A DNA stretch of 64,000 nt from positions 4,973,872 to 5,037,871 of the forward strand of contig CM071570.1 of the NCBI GenBank assembly GCA_036426205.1, in the 5' to 3' direction. The stretch comes from Ascaphus truei (taxonomy: Eukaryota; Chordata; Amphibia; Anura; Ascaphidae). Below the pieces are notes generated by a model. That model was not told where the DNA came from. It saw only the letters and a program-made list of their open reading frames with translations, and made no database searches. The translations under genes and the position numbers were made by a program. Below, one piece after another: positions 9,755-18,974 of the stretch; the first letter of the stretch is position 1, and each line of letters starts with the position of its first letter.

Positions 9755-10303
9755 AGCCCCTTTAACGGGCATCACAAAAAAGTGTGCCCCTACACAAGTG
9801 GTATGGTCAAGGGAGTGTCAGAGAGCCTTTGAGGACATAAAAAGGTGTCTTATCAGAGGGTCCCGTCCTTAGAAGCCCGGACTTCAACAGGCCTTTTGTA
9901 GTGCAAACGGATGCATCAGAGATAGGGCTAGGGGCAGTGTTGTCACAACAGTTTGAGGGAGTTGAACAACCTATCCTTTTCCTGAGTAGGAAATTGTTCC
10001 CGAGGGAAAAAAACTACTCAGTGATTGAGAAGGAGTGCCTCGCAGTAAAGTGGGCAATCGAGGCAATGAGGCATTAACTGGCACGAGTCCATTTTACTTT
10101 GGTGACGTACCATGCTCCACTGAAGTGGTTAAATAGTATGAAAGATTCCAATGCTAGGTTAACTAGGTGGTATATGGCCCTCCAACCCTTCTCATTTGAG
10201 ATTCAGCACAAGGCCAGGAAAAGAGAACGCAAATGCTGATTTCTTTTCTAGAGAAGGGGTGGTGGATCGGGCTTCAGCCGTGCGTGGCCCCAGCCACACA
10301 CTA
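9755..10303 (+). pseudogene. Ty3/Gypsy RT tail and RNase H, decayed
   Basis: Frames read the RT connection (LTGITKKCAPTQVVWSREC), then the RNase H start QTDASEIGLGAVLSQ (about 9905-9950), FLSRKL, YSVIEKECLAVKWAIEAMRH, and LKWLNSMKDSNARLTRW. RNase H degrades the RNA template after reverse transcription. There is a stop after AMRH (about 10075) and a shift near 10220 at the KAGKENANAD-like position. A purine tract (10304-10315) and an LTR follow at once, with no integrase between. RNase H therefore ends pol, as in Gmr1-like elements, where integrase precedes RT. Confidence 0.85.
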
Positions 10304-10315
10304 ACAGGGGAGGAA
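10304..10315 (+). other. polypurine tract
   Basis: ACAGGGGAGGAA directly precedes the LTR start TGTGACAGGG. It is the expected plus-strand primer site. Confidence 0.6.
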
Positions 10316-10750
10316 TGTGACAGGGTGAATAAAAACAACTAGCTATATGCCTGGCAGACATTGTTTAGTCTGCAGTGCAGCAGTGATGAAGGTTACCTTC
10401 AGCTGGCAGCTGCCTAATCAAGGTGTGTTAAAAACCCCAAGATGTGCACACATGCTGGTGGCTGGTCAGGAGAGAGGAGCGATTTACTGAAGAGGTTACT
10501 GATACAAGGTCTGTTAGCAAACTACATGGTTTATGAACTGTCTGTCTCCTGCAGAGAAAAGAGTAGTTGCCTTATTTTTACCAAACCTGCTAAAGAGAAA
10601 CTATTTTGTTTTGTCTGCTGAAAAAAAAGCCATTTTTCTTTTGTTTGCTGATGAGAAGTTATTTGTTTTGGTGTGCTGTATGTTTTAAGACTAAAATAAA
10701 TAAGCCTTATCCAAAGAACCCGCGTGTGTAGTTGCATGTACGCTGCAACA
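10316..10750 (+). repeat. LTR of a Gmr1-like Gypsy retrotransposon (435 bp)
   Basis: It starts TGTGACAGGG and ends GCTGCAACA, so it has TGT...ACA ends. AATAAATAAGCC near 10694 is a plausible polyadenylation signal. A polypurine tract lies just upstream and a primer-binding site just downstream, so this single LTR sits between the 3' end of one element and the 5' end of another. Confidence 0.8.
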
Positions 10751-10752
10751 TA

Positions 10753-10771
10753 TGGTTTCAGAAGTGACGGG
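10753..10771 (+). other. primer-binding site, tRNA-Leu type
   Basis: TGGTTTCAGAAGTGACGGG starts two bases after the LTR. It resembles the tRNA-Leu type PBS (TGGTGTCAGAAGTGGGAT); the minus-strand element at 52.5 kb has a closer match. Confidence 0.6.
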
Positions 10772-10815
10772 ATTTTGAAAGGCTCCTGCAGTAAAAGGGC
10801 CACACACACACAAGA

Positions 10816-11509
10816 ATGAGAAAAATTGAAGAATTTTTAAAAGAGTTTCTGTGCCAGCAGGCCCAACTACAAGCAGAGAGAGATGAAAGATTATTGCAGC
10901 AGCAGGCAGCACAGGATGAGCGGATGGCCAGGCTGCTGACCCAATTCCAGGGGTCTGACAGAACAGAACCTGCAAACAAACCCACGGTTCTCCTGAGGAA
11001 AATGGATACAACCCGAGGAGTGCACTAAGGAGGCAATTCTTGAGCAGGTGGTTTTGGAACAATTCCTACAAATAATACCCCCTTCCGCATGCTCGTGGGT
11101 AAAACGCCACGCGGCTGAAACCCTAGCTTTGGCGGTTCGACTCGTGGAGAACTTCCTTGGGGCTGAGGAGCAGACGAGTTTCCTGGACCCGATGGATCCG
11201 ACTCCACTGGCACCTGCGGATGCCAAAAGAGGGAGGTCGGATCAACGGGGAACCTACGGCCCGTTCACGCGCAACCGCCAACTTCAACGGAAGGAGCAGT
11301 CGTTCCAGCAAGGGCGGAATCCAAATGCTGGTCTCCGCCGAGACCATCATCTCCTTCCTAATGTCGGTTCATCACAAAATGAGAGGAACTTCCGAGGACG
11401 TCGCCCACAAGACCCACCAGAAGCCTGGTCCCCAGTATCCGGACCAGTGGAGCGCTATCCACGGCCCACTTCTGCGAGGGAACCCTCTCCATGTTCTGCC
11501 TGCAGATAA
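10816..11509 (+). pseudogene. Gmr1-like gag with SCAN-like region, frameshifted
   Basis: The gag frame opens with MRKIEEFLKEFLCQQAQLQ and a Gln-rich helix, stops at about 11026, and resumes in another frame from about 11030. The stretch LEQFLQIIPPSACSWVKRH then AAETLALAVRLVENFLG (about 11050-11155) has the spacing and motifs of a SCAN domain. The SCAN domain is known to derive from the capsid C-terminal domain of Gmr1-like Gypsy elements. A basic, Arg/Gln-rich tail follows, as expected of nucleocapsid. At least two frame disruptions. Gag forms the particle in which reverse transcription occurs. Confidence 0.75.
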
Positions 11510-11524
11510 CAAGGCCACCGGCAG

Positions 11525-12180
11525 GTGGACTGTCCACAGATGGATTGTTCATTCAGCAGGACCGTCGCCTTGGCCTTCACTGGAGAAAATTACAAGCCCT
11601 GGCTACTTCCAGCCCAGGTTGGGGGAAACACCATCCAGGCCCTTGTAGATTCGGGCTCTGGGAAAACTCTGGTCCTCCAGGAACTGTTACCACCCAACAT
11701 GTGTTATTTTGACTCCCCAAGGAATATAGAATGTATACACGGCGATGTAAAACGGTATCCGACTGCCTAAATTCGGCTACAGGTAAAAGGTCAGGAGGCC
11801 TACCTCGAAGTAGGAGTCGCTCCTTGGCTCCCTGCCCCCATTGTGTTCGGCCGGGACTGGCCTTTCTTTTCGGACTTAATGGCTCCAGTCTCTCAAGAGG
11901 AGCCTTATTCTATGGCTCAGGAGAACCCTGGCAAACTGTTCCCCTTCTCGGCAGACCTTTTTCCCAGTAGACACCGGGTTCAAAAGACTCGGAAGCAAAG
12001 ATGCTCTGACAAACAGGACTGGTTGCAGAAATCTGGGTCTCAAGGTGACCATTCTAGTAGCCAGAAGTCACAAGTGATGGCTGGGTATGGCCAAAGGGAG
12101 GGGGATATGGACCCTAGAGATTTACCAGACCTACAGTATACCTCCCTGATTTTCGCCAGAGGCAAAGGGAAGACCCAGTC
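11525..12180 (+). pseudogene. Gypsy aspartic protease region
   Basis: The frame contains IQALVDSGSGKTLVL (about 11634-11678), in which DSG is the catalytic triad of a retropepsin, and VFGRDWPFF (about 11840-11866), the position of the second conserved loop. A stop at about 11768 breaks the frame; it continues in a neighbouring frame to 12208. The protease would process gag-pol. It is followed directly by integrase. Confidence 0.75.
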
Positions 12181-12183
12181 CTG

Positions 12184-12505
12184 GCTAGACAGTATGATAA
12201 GGTGGTAAAAATTGATGAGCAGATTTTGAATGCACAAGGGGTGATAGTTTTCCCCCATTTTGAATTATCAAATGATATCCTGTATAGGGTGAATAGGCAG
12301 ACACAAACAGGGGAGGTCACCAGACAGATATTGGTTCCCAAGGCGTTTGTTAAATCTGTGTTCACTCTAGCCCATACTGTCCCTTAGGGTGGTCACCTGG
12401 GCAGGGATAAAACATTGGACCGTATTTTGTCCCGTTTCTATTGGCCAGGGATGCATAGTAATATTGCTAAGTATTGTGCGGCATGTCCGGAGTGCCAGCA
12501 AACTA
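12184..12505 (+). pseudogene. Gypsy integrase N-terminal zinc domain, truncated
   Basis: ILYRVNRQTQTGEV then VPKAFVKSVFTLAHTVP, stop, GGHLGRDKTLDRILSRFYWPG and YCAACPECQ make the HHCC zinc-binding module of retroviral-type integrase (H, H near 12373-12393; C, C near 12478-12492). The catalytic core is absent because similarity ends at about 12505. Integrase straight after protease, with no RT between, matches the copia-like order of Gmr1-like Gypsy elements rather than an internal deletion. Confidence 0.8.
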
Positions 12506-13484
12506 TCTTTGCTACTTCTCTGCTATTCACTAGGCTCTGAGGTTACTCCCATAGGGGAGGTTATTCTCCCATGAGTAGTGCTATTGGTTAGTACAGCCAC
12601 CAATGAGCCGGCTTATCCAGCAACTCACGCGATATTGGTATACCCTGTGACGTCATCGTTGGGGGCGGGAGCTAGACTTTATAATGGAGAATATAGCATA
12701 CGCGTAGTCACTCTTTGATAAAGGGACGCAAGTACTGAAATGCGTCAGAGTGTTCATTTGTACTCCCCATGACCACTGAATAAATACATTTTAAATCCAA
12801 ACTGGTTGCAGCACCCCATTGCTTACAGTTGCAGTGCTCCGCTGTCGGATCCCACGGGACCACCCACCGCCTATTTCATGTTACTGGCGTGATGCACGCA
12901 CTCATCTGAAGTCTGAGCAGCTGTTCCACTGAGGCGCCAACACTGAGTTGTTCATTAAGGTATGTACTGTGGTTTACTGGGGAATTAGACAGTGCCTTTA
13001 TGGTATATAAAGAGTTCTGAGTCACTCCTCCAGTATTACCTGTACACCTGTCTGCCTATATACTACAGTGAGTCTCATACAGCTCAATATATGCTCAAGT
13101 AACTGGATGAACTGTGATCTAAGGCTTAATTAATTGCATACCATATACAGCTGAGCCCTGAAGACCGGGATAACATCCCATACACACAACATGTATGAGA
13201 TCAATACTCATGCCCTGATTCTGTCAGCAAGAACCTGTCCTCTGCTCAGCTGCTCTGTAAACTGGTATGTTCCTCGTGAGTCTCTGTCCAACAGGAAATC
13301 CTGGCACCAGTGGCTTCTCCAATTCTTTTCCCGGGGAACACGCACCAGATGTCCCTTGTTCCAAACAGGGGGGAAGGAGGATGGCGAAGTTGGTGGAACC
13401 GTAAATGGTAACAGTCGGCTAGCAGTCTACGAGTGAGGTGGCGGCAACTTTCTAAACAAAACGCTAGGTAATCCACAGCACATT
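12506..13484. other. Penelope-type terminal sequence, non-coding
   Basis: No gene is recognised. It carries a hammerhead-like motif at 12709 (+), AATAAATACATT at about 12779, and ends at an intact-core motif on the minus strand at 13485. I infer two non-autonomous, hammerhead-bearing repeats pointing at each other. Confidence 0.45.
12709..12752 (+). ncRNA. hammerhead-like motif, TTTGATAAAG variant
   Basis: CACTCT and AGAGTG form a perfect 6-bp stem I. The core box is TTGATAA, GAAA is followed by TGCG and TC, and stem II is a weak GGAC/GTAC. The same variant box with the same stem I recurs at 57691 and 60518. The change of the conserved G in CTGATGA to A should abolish normal catalysis. Confidence 0.45.
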
Positions 13485-13529
13485 AATCCTACGCGTTTCA
13501 TCAGACTTGCTGATTTCATCAGGGGATGG
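13485..13529 (-). ncRNA. hammerhead ribozyme-like motif, intact
   Basis: On the minus strand CTGATGA is followed by a perfect 5-bp stem II (ATCAG with CTGAT, loop CAAGT), then GAAA, CGCG and TA. Stem I pairs ATCC before the core with GGAT after the cleavage site. Every conserved core position is present, which makes this the cleanest of the set. The self-complementary CGCG favours action as a dimer, as described for small Penelope-linked hammerheads. Confidence 0.7.
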
Positions 13530-14189
13530 ACTAAAGCATGTTAACCGGATATATATATATACCCAGAGTCCTAGTTGATTGTAATGTAATTAGTTAAATG
13601 GAGGCTCCTGTGTCTAATTGGGTAATGACATTATACATACAATAAAATATATATATAAAAAAAAAAATTACTTCTTTTTCTCAGTATTAGATTATATACA
13701 TTTATTTCAGTCCTTTACGGATTATTTTATTTTCTTTATCAATAATTATTATGCCATCTGGTGATTATTAGCTAATCATATCAATTTAAATATTAGATTA
13801 TTCATACTGCTGTGGCAGATTTTATTCTAAGACATCGCCGGTTTTTCCCTGGCTTTTTCCTGGAATGCGACGCACTTTACCGGGACCATGCCGCATTCTT
13901 TTTACGTTCTCAGCCACGGGTCATGCACGGTTGACAAGCGGTTGATGCGTTTATTGAGAATTGTTCAGATTTAATAGGTTGCAATTCTTCGCATGTCCGC
14001 CAGATGGCAGATATTCATGAATTGTAATGCGCATGCGCTTCAGTAATGTGTCGACTTGCAGGTGTTTCGTGTAAAAAAGATTCCACAGTGTGCTATTGTA
14101 AATTGGCCTTGAGACTGAAGGAAGAGGTTGCAAAAATGTATCAATTTAGGCTTTTCATATTAAAGAAAGACAAAGACCAGTTTCTGTTA
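13530..14189. other. unassigned, AT-rich then mixed
   Basis: (TA)n near 13550 and A/T-rich text to 13800, then sequence with GCGCATGCGC-type sites (14029-14038). A short frame at 14046-14270 has no domain. This may be the upstream part of the forkhead-like pseudogene. Confidence 0.4.
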
Positions 14190-14811
14190 CAGTATTCTCC
14201 AGAGAGCCGTCGCCATGAGTGTTCAAGTGCAGGCCATTTTCCAAAAACCCGACAAGTTACGCGTATTTGATATGGGCCGCGATTAATGCAACAGATGATA
14301 AGATGGCAACAGTTGTTCAAATTTATTAGTATTTTATCGAAAACTATGACTTTTACAAATTTTCGCCAGCTCCTCATACATGGAAACGTGCAATAAGGAA
14401 AAGGTTATGTAGCGATCCCTGTTTTTATCGTATTGAGCCACAATTTGTTGGAGGGTATTGGTGTGTATCACCAGCTTTATCCTGTATCTATGATCATGCA
14501 GATGGCAAAAGGTGAAGGGTCATGTTAAAACCAACTAAGAAACGACAGTCGCTGCCAAGCAATGCACCAGCACCGGCTTCAGATAACGGTCCCACCGTCA
14601 GTGACAACCCTTGCTGTCTATCCAGAAAGCCTGAGCCGGATTTCGCGTGCAGTTTCGATCAAGCTTGCATGTACCTAAGCAATTTCCAGCCTCATCAGCT
14701 GACAACAGGTGGACTAGTCCCGCTGCAAACTATCGACGTGGATGATCAAGAACACTGGACTGGAAGTGGACCGGCGCCGGCGCCAGCTGAATGGGAAATT
14801 CTATGGTGAGT
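14190..14811 (+). pseudogene. forkhead (FOX) winged-helix-like pseudogene
   Basis: One frame runs from about 14190 to the stop at 14809, broken only by TAG at 14327-14329 and TGA at 14513-14515. From 14243 it reads a divergent forkhead domain: SYAYLIWAAI (helix 1), DDKMATVVQIY (helix 2), YFIENYDFYKFSP, HTWKRAIRKRL (recognition helix, where family members have W-x-N-S-I-R-H-N-L), CFYRI and GGYWCVSP (wing and strand). An acidic, Ser/Pro-rich tail of about 95 residues follows. Forkhead proteins bind DNA as transcription factors. GTGAGT at 14805-14810 could be a splice donor. The tail matches nothing I know. The two stops argue for a pseudogene. Alternative: a transposon-captured gene, given the transposase relics in the same region. 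Confidence 0.65.
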
Positions 14812-15289
14812 ATTGTTGCTGTATTATTTTCTTTGTTTTTTTTTATTTTGACAATACAGTATCAATATCGGTGCGATTCAAAAGTCAAGCGATTCTCCTG
14901 TAAGCAATATCATTGGCTGAGTGGCTGCTACAGTACTGTACTGCAGATACTGAAGAATTGGTGGAACGCTAGGCGCATGCGCATTGGAACCTTCTTGAAA
15001 CGCATACAGTATGCGTGTCATTACATCGACGGTAGGCACATGCGCATGTGAACAGGAGACGCCCCCCGAGAAAATTATTGGTGGGACTGGCTGGGAACTT
15101 CTTTAGGGGGCTGACCATTACAGTAAAACTTTTCTTTTTGTTTTTCCTCAGAAAAGAAAACGGCTAATGGAGGGATTTCGATGGATAATATCGCTCTGTG
15201 TAACAATGCCTGCACATTGCTGAATCGGATTTAAAAAACCACGTACCAGAGTCTACAGTTTAGTGGCCGTTGTTATTGATTAGGATAGA
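14812..15289. other. unassigned sequence downstream of the forkhead-like frame
   Basis: TTTTTCCTCAG at about 15141-15151 resembles an acceptor, but joining it to the GTGAGT donor gives an immediate stop. Contains more CATGCGCAT sites (about 14975 and 15040). Confidence 0.35.
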
Positions 15290-15560
15290 ATACTGTACCT
15301 GAAACAGTATGCTGATGTTTTCCAGCCGTACAGTATACAATACTTTTTTATATACTGTATACTGTGTAATAAACCCGAAAAAAATTAAACTGTGCATTTA
15401 TTCTACATGTATCACAGTACTGTACAGTACATACATTATGTGTCTTCTACAGTATACAGTGCCAGTACATACAGTACAGTACAGTATGTGTCTCCTATTT
15501 TTTTAATACTCTTATACTGAGCATGCCTACAGTATACAGTGCAGTATGCCTCGACATTCT
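15290..15560. repeat. ACAGTATACAGTAC-rich sequence
   Basis: Dense short repeats of TACAGTA, ACTGTA and their mixtures. The same motif is sprinkled through 15800-16130, 18650-18970 and 22650-25200, which suggests these stretches once belonged to one kind of element. Confidence 0.6.
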
Positions 15561-15809
15561 AGAAACACTGTATTTTGTTACAATAGCAAAGGAGCCAATG
15601 GAACAATGTAAAACAAATCAACATGTTCTTTTATTGGTGGAGTAAGTACAAAAACATTTATTTACAAATACTGTAAAATGTAGAAACATTTTAAGTGCAC
15701 AGCAATTCAAAACATCAACAGGTGTATGGTTTACTGCTACAGTTGTGAAAAACATTTATGCATTAGAAGTAAAAAATTTAAGTCAGTCAGTATGGTTTAC
15801 AGTCACATG

Positions 15810-16141
15810 TTATAAATAAAATATACAAAACGCAACATCTCCTTTATTACAGAAAACATACAGTATACAGTACAGTGGGATGGTGTGCAAAACAGTTAGT
15901 CAGCCTGCACCACTACAGTCCTCGAGGCAGCAAACAGGCCGGTTTTCCAGACAAACTTTGAAAACCAGGCCTGTTTGCTGCCCTCGAGGACTGGAATTGT
16001 GCAGGTCCTGTGTGTGTACAGCAAGTTAAAACAGTAAGTTAAATATAGTACAGCAGGTAAAAACATGTTCAGTACAACAGTATGGTCTTACCTGTGATTA
16101 AAAAAAATATCTTTATTCATAAAATACAGTTTACAAAACGC
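15810..16141 (+). repeat. ~300-bp tandem unit 1 with a long hairpin
   Basis: It begins AACGCAACATCTCCTTTATT and contains a roughly 50-bp-arm hairpin (about 15905-16008) built on GTCCTCGAGG and GCAAACAGGCC. The same unit resumes at 18656 after the LINE, and the AACATCTCC start recurs at 16142, so this is a tandem repeat interrupted by an insertion. Confidence 0.75.
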
Positions 16142-16156
16142 AACATCTCCTTTATT
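16142..16156. repeat. 15-bp target-site duplication, left
   Basis: AACATCTCCTTTATT, identical to 18656-18670, brackets the LINE. Confidence 0.85.
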
Positions 16157-16289
16157 TATTTTTTGTATCAATCTTTTTTATTGGCATTGACATTTACAGG
16201 TATGGTTACATTATAGTCAACAACATACAACTTTTTTCAATTTGATTGTACTTAGTGAATACTGGCCAACAAGGTTTTTGATAGTTGAG

Positions 16290-16385
16290 GGAAGGGTAAA
16301 GAGAGGGGGGGCGGGGGAGAGGGGGGGGCTAGACACACATAAGGGGGGGGGAGGGAGGGAAGGGGGGGAAGGGTTTCCCCGTGAC
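16290..16385. repeat. G-run tract in the LINE 3' UTR
   Basis: Repeated runs of 6-9 G on the + strand, broken by A and C, with strong G-quadruplex potential. On the LINE sense strand this is a C-rich tract. Confidence 0.8.
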
Positions 16386-16736
16386 TCGTCTACTCCCCCC
16401 GCCTTTGGGTTCTGGACTTGTCTCCTCGTTCCTGTTTTCATATTATCCCATTATCCCAGGCCCTGGGTGCCTAACCATGGGTCCCATGTGTTCCAGAACT
16501 GCGGCATTTTTTTGTGTAACATGGCGGTTAGTTTTTCCATTGACATTACCTCGTCAACCCACCTTATGACCGTGTTTCTTCGAGGAGCTTTGATCTGCTT
16601 CCACGCTGCAGCTATTGAGCACCCGGCTGCCGTCAAGATTGCAGAGACCAGTCTGCTCAATGGTGGTGGTATGTCATCAAATGGTTTACTCCGCACCAGG
16701 GACAGTGGATCCAGAGGGAAAGGGATCCCCGTTGTC

Positions 16737-18600
16737 TCATAGAGAAGCGTCTGAATCTACACCCAGAACCTCTGGATCTCCGGACATGACCACCAAATAT
16801 GGGCCATGTCTCCCTTTTGACCACATCCTCTCCAGCACGTCTGGTGTGCCGGGGAAGATCTGGCTCAGTCTAGCCGGGGTCAGGTACCATTGGAATAAAA
16901 TGTTGTAAATATTCTCTTTAGTCACCGTGCAGATTGAGGATTTTGCCGCCATCTCCCAGATATCCTCCCACTCCTCCTTGTCAATTTGTATGTTTAGGTC
17001 CGCGGACCATTTTTGCATGTAGTGGTGGGTCGGGGCTGATGCTGACTCTATCCCCCTATATATCTCAGAGATTAGGCCTCTCTGATACCTGCCTATACTG
17101 CAAAGTGTTTCGAATCTGGTGGGTGTGGGAAATTTGGAGTTCTGAGCGAGGGACATCAGAAAATGTCTGATTTGTAGATATTTGAATAGATGGAGGTGTT
17201 GTGCTTGGTACTTGTCTCGCACTTCTGTGAAGGTTAGGATCTCTCCATCTTTCAGCAGATCAGCAACCAGCCTTATTCCAAGACCCTGAAATTGGTCAAA
17301 TTGCTTTTTGGAGCACCCGGGCGGGAAGTTTGGGTTGCCAAAGATAGGGGTGATTTGTGATGGGGTGTTTAGCAGGCCATATTTCCCTTTGCTTTTAAGC
17401 CAAGTATCCCACGTGCATCTCATTGCTCCTAGCTCAAACTTTCTCGGTCCTCCCTCTTTTCCTCCTTGAGACCACATGAGGGCTTGAATTGTGGATGGGG
17501 CTGCATAGTGTGATTCTATCTCGAGCCAGTGGGCCAAAGCCGGGTCGCAATTCCAAACTACAGCTTGCTTTAGCTGGGCTGCGAGATAGTACCTGACCAC
17601 ATCGGGGACCCCCAGGCCTCCTCTTGACATTGGTGATAGCATGACCGATCTGGGGACCCTCTGTCTTTTATCGTTCCAGATGAATTGGAACATTAGGGCC
17701 TGTATGTTTTTCATGGCTTCTAGGGGGACAGCTACGGGGAGTGTTTGAAAGAAGTACAGCAGCCTTGGGAGACTATTCTCCCGAACCATGATATTTGGAG
17801 TTTTTTCCAGGACTCTAAGTCTTTATTAATCTGGTCAAATATTGGGGGGTAATTGTGTTGGTAGAGGGATCCGTGGGAGCTCGAGATAATAATACCGAGA
17901 TATTTGATATATGTGGTGCTCCACTTGTATTTATAATTGGATTGTAACAGCTTCAAGGTTGTGTCTGGGAGGGATATATTAAGTGCTTCTGACTTGTCTA
18001 TGTTTATATTATAGTCAGACACTGTACCAAACTGGTGGAGAACCTTTTGTAAGTTAGGGAGAGAGATGTGGGGGTCAATGAGGGTCAAGATCACATCATC
18101 CGCGAATAGGGAAAGTTTGTATTCTTTTTCAGAGATCGAAATCCCCTTGATGCTTTTTTCCTCTCTAATTTTGGTTGCTAGGGTTTCAATTGTTAGGGCA
18201 AATAGGAGTGGGGATAGCGGGCAGCCTTGTCTGGTCCCGTTTCTGATTGTAATTGGTTCTGATTTTTACATATGCTGTGGGATTTTGGTAGAGGGCTCTA
18301 ACACCCTCCAAATAGGGACCACTTCAGCATTGTTTGGTCTAGGAAGGATCAATTGATCCTGTCGAACGCTTTTTCCGCGTCGAGGCTCAGGATCATTGCT
18401 TTGGTACCTGTGAGATGCACGTGGTCGATGATATCCACTATTTTGCGGGTGTTGTCGGAGGCCTGTCTTCCAGCCTACTTGATCTGTATTAATGAGTCGG
18501 GGGAGAATCGGGTTAAGCCTGTTTGCTAATATCTTGTTGTAAATTTTGAGATCCGAGTTCAATAGGGATATTGGCCTATAATTACCACAGAGAAGTGGGT
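16737..18600 (-). pseudogene. L1-type ORF2: RT and C-terminal region, broken
   Basis: From 18562 downward the frame reads NSDLKIYNKILANRLNPILP (RT start), a frame change, then FADD with VILTLIDPH at about 18070-18105, the catalytic YXDD-type box. IDKSEALNISLPD and YLGIII follow, and from 17789 a 350-residue C-terminal frame opens with SLPRLLYFFQTLPVAVP and continues FIWNDKRQR and SRGGLGVPDVVRYYLAAQL. The order is that of L1/Tx1 ORF2. The reverse transcriptase copies element RNA at the nicked target. The endonuclease domain is missing through truncation. At least two frameshifts, near 18100-18300 and near 17750. Confidence 0.85.
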
Positions 18601-18655
18601 CTCTGCCCTCTTTGTGGATTATAGCTACATTTGCTGCAGTGATGGTAGCGGGGAT

Positions 18656-18974
18656 AACATCTCCTTTATTAAAGAAACATGCAGTATACAGTACAGTGGG
18701 ATGGTGTGCAAAACAGTCAGTCAGGCCTGCACCACTACAGTCCTCAAGGGCAGCAAAAAGGCCCGGTTTTCAGGACAACCTTGAAAACCATGCCTGTTTG
18801 CGGCCCTCAGGGACTGGAATTGGGCAGGTCCTGTGTGTGTGTACAGCAAGTTAAAACAGTAAGTTAAATACAGTACAGCAGGTCAAAATATCTCCTTTAT
18901 TTAAGTTCAGCAGGTCAAAACATGTACAGTACAGCACAGTTCAGCACAACAGTATGGTCTTACAGTACCCGTGA
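18656..18974 (+). repeat. ~300-bp tandem unit 2, resuming after the LINE
   Basis: It begins with the right target duplication (18656-18670) and repeats the unit at 15810-16141, hairpin included (about 18728-18828), with 10-15% divergence. A third partial AATATCTCCTTTATT start lies at about 18888. It ends where the BEN-domain frame stops. Confidence 0.75.

Larger units (their letters stand above)
16157..18655 (-). mobile_element. 5'-truncated L1-type LINE insertion
   Basis: A 2.5-kb insertion on the minus strand is flanked by a perfect 15-bp target-site duplication, the mark of target-primed reverse transcription. It holds the C-terminal half of an L1-superfamily ORF2, then a 580-bp 3' UTR with a very C-rich stretch on the sense strand, ending near GATTGATACAAAAAATA. 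The 5' end is cut within the RT domain, as usual for LINEs. It split a pre-existing tandem repeat, so it is younger than that repeat. Confidence 0.9.

Noticed and set aside
14805..15190. Two-exon join of the forkhead-like frame using GTGAGT and TTTTTCCTCAG
   Set aside because: The join gives an immediate stop, and there is no conserved text after it.
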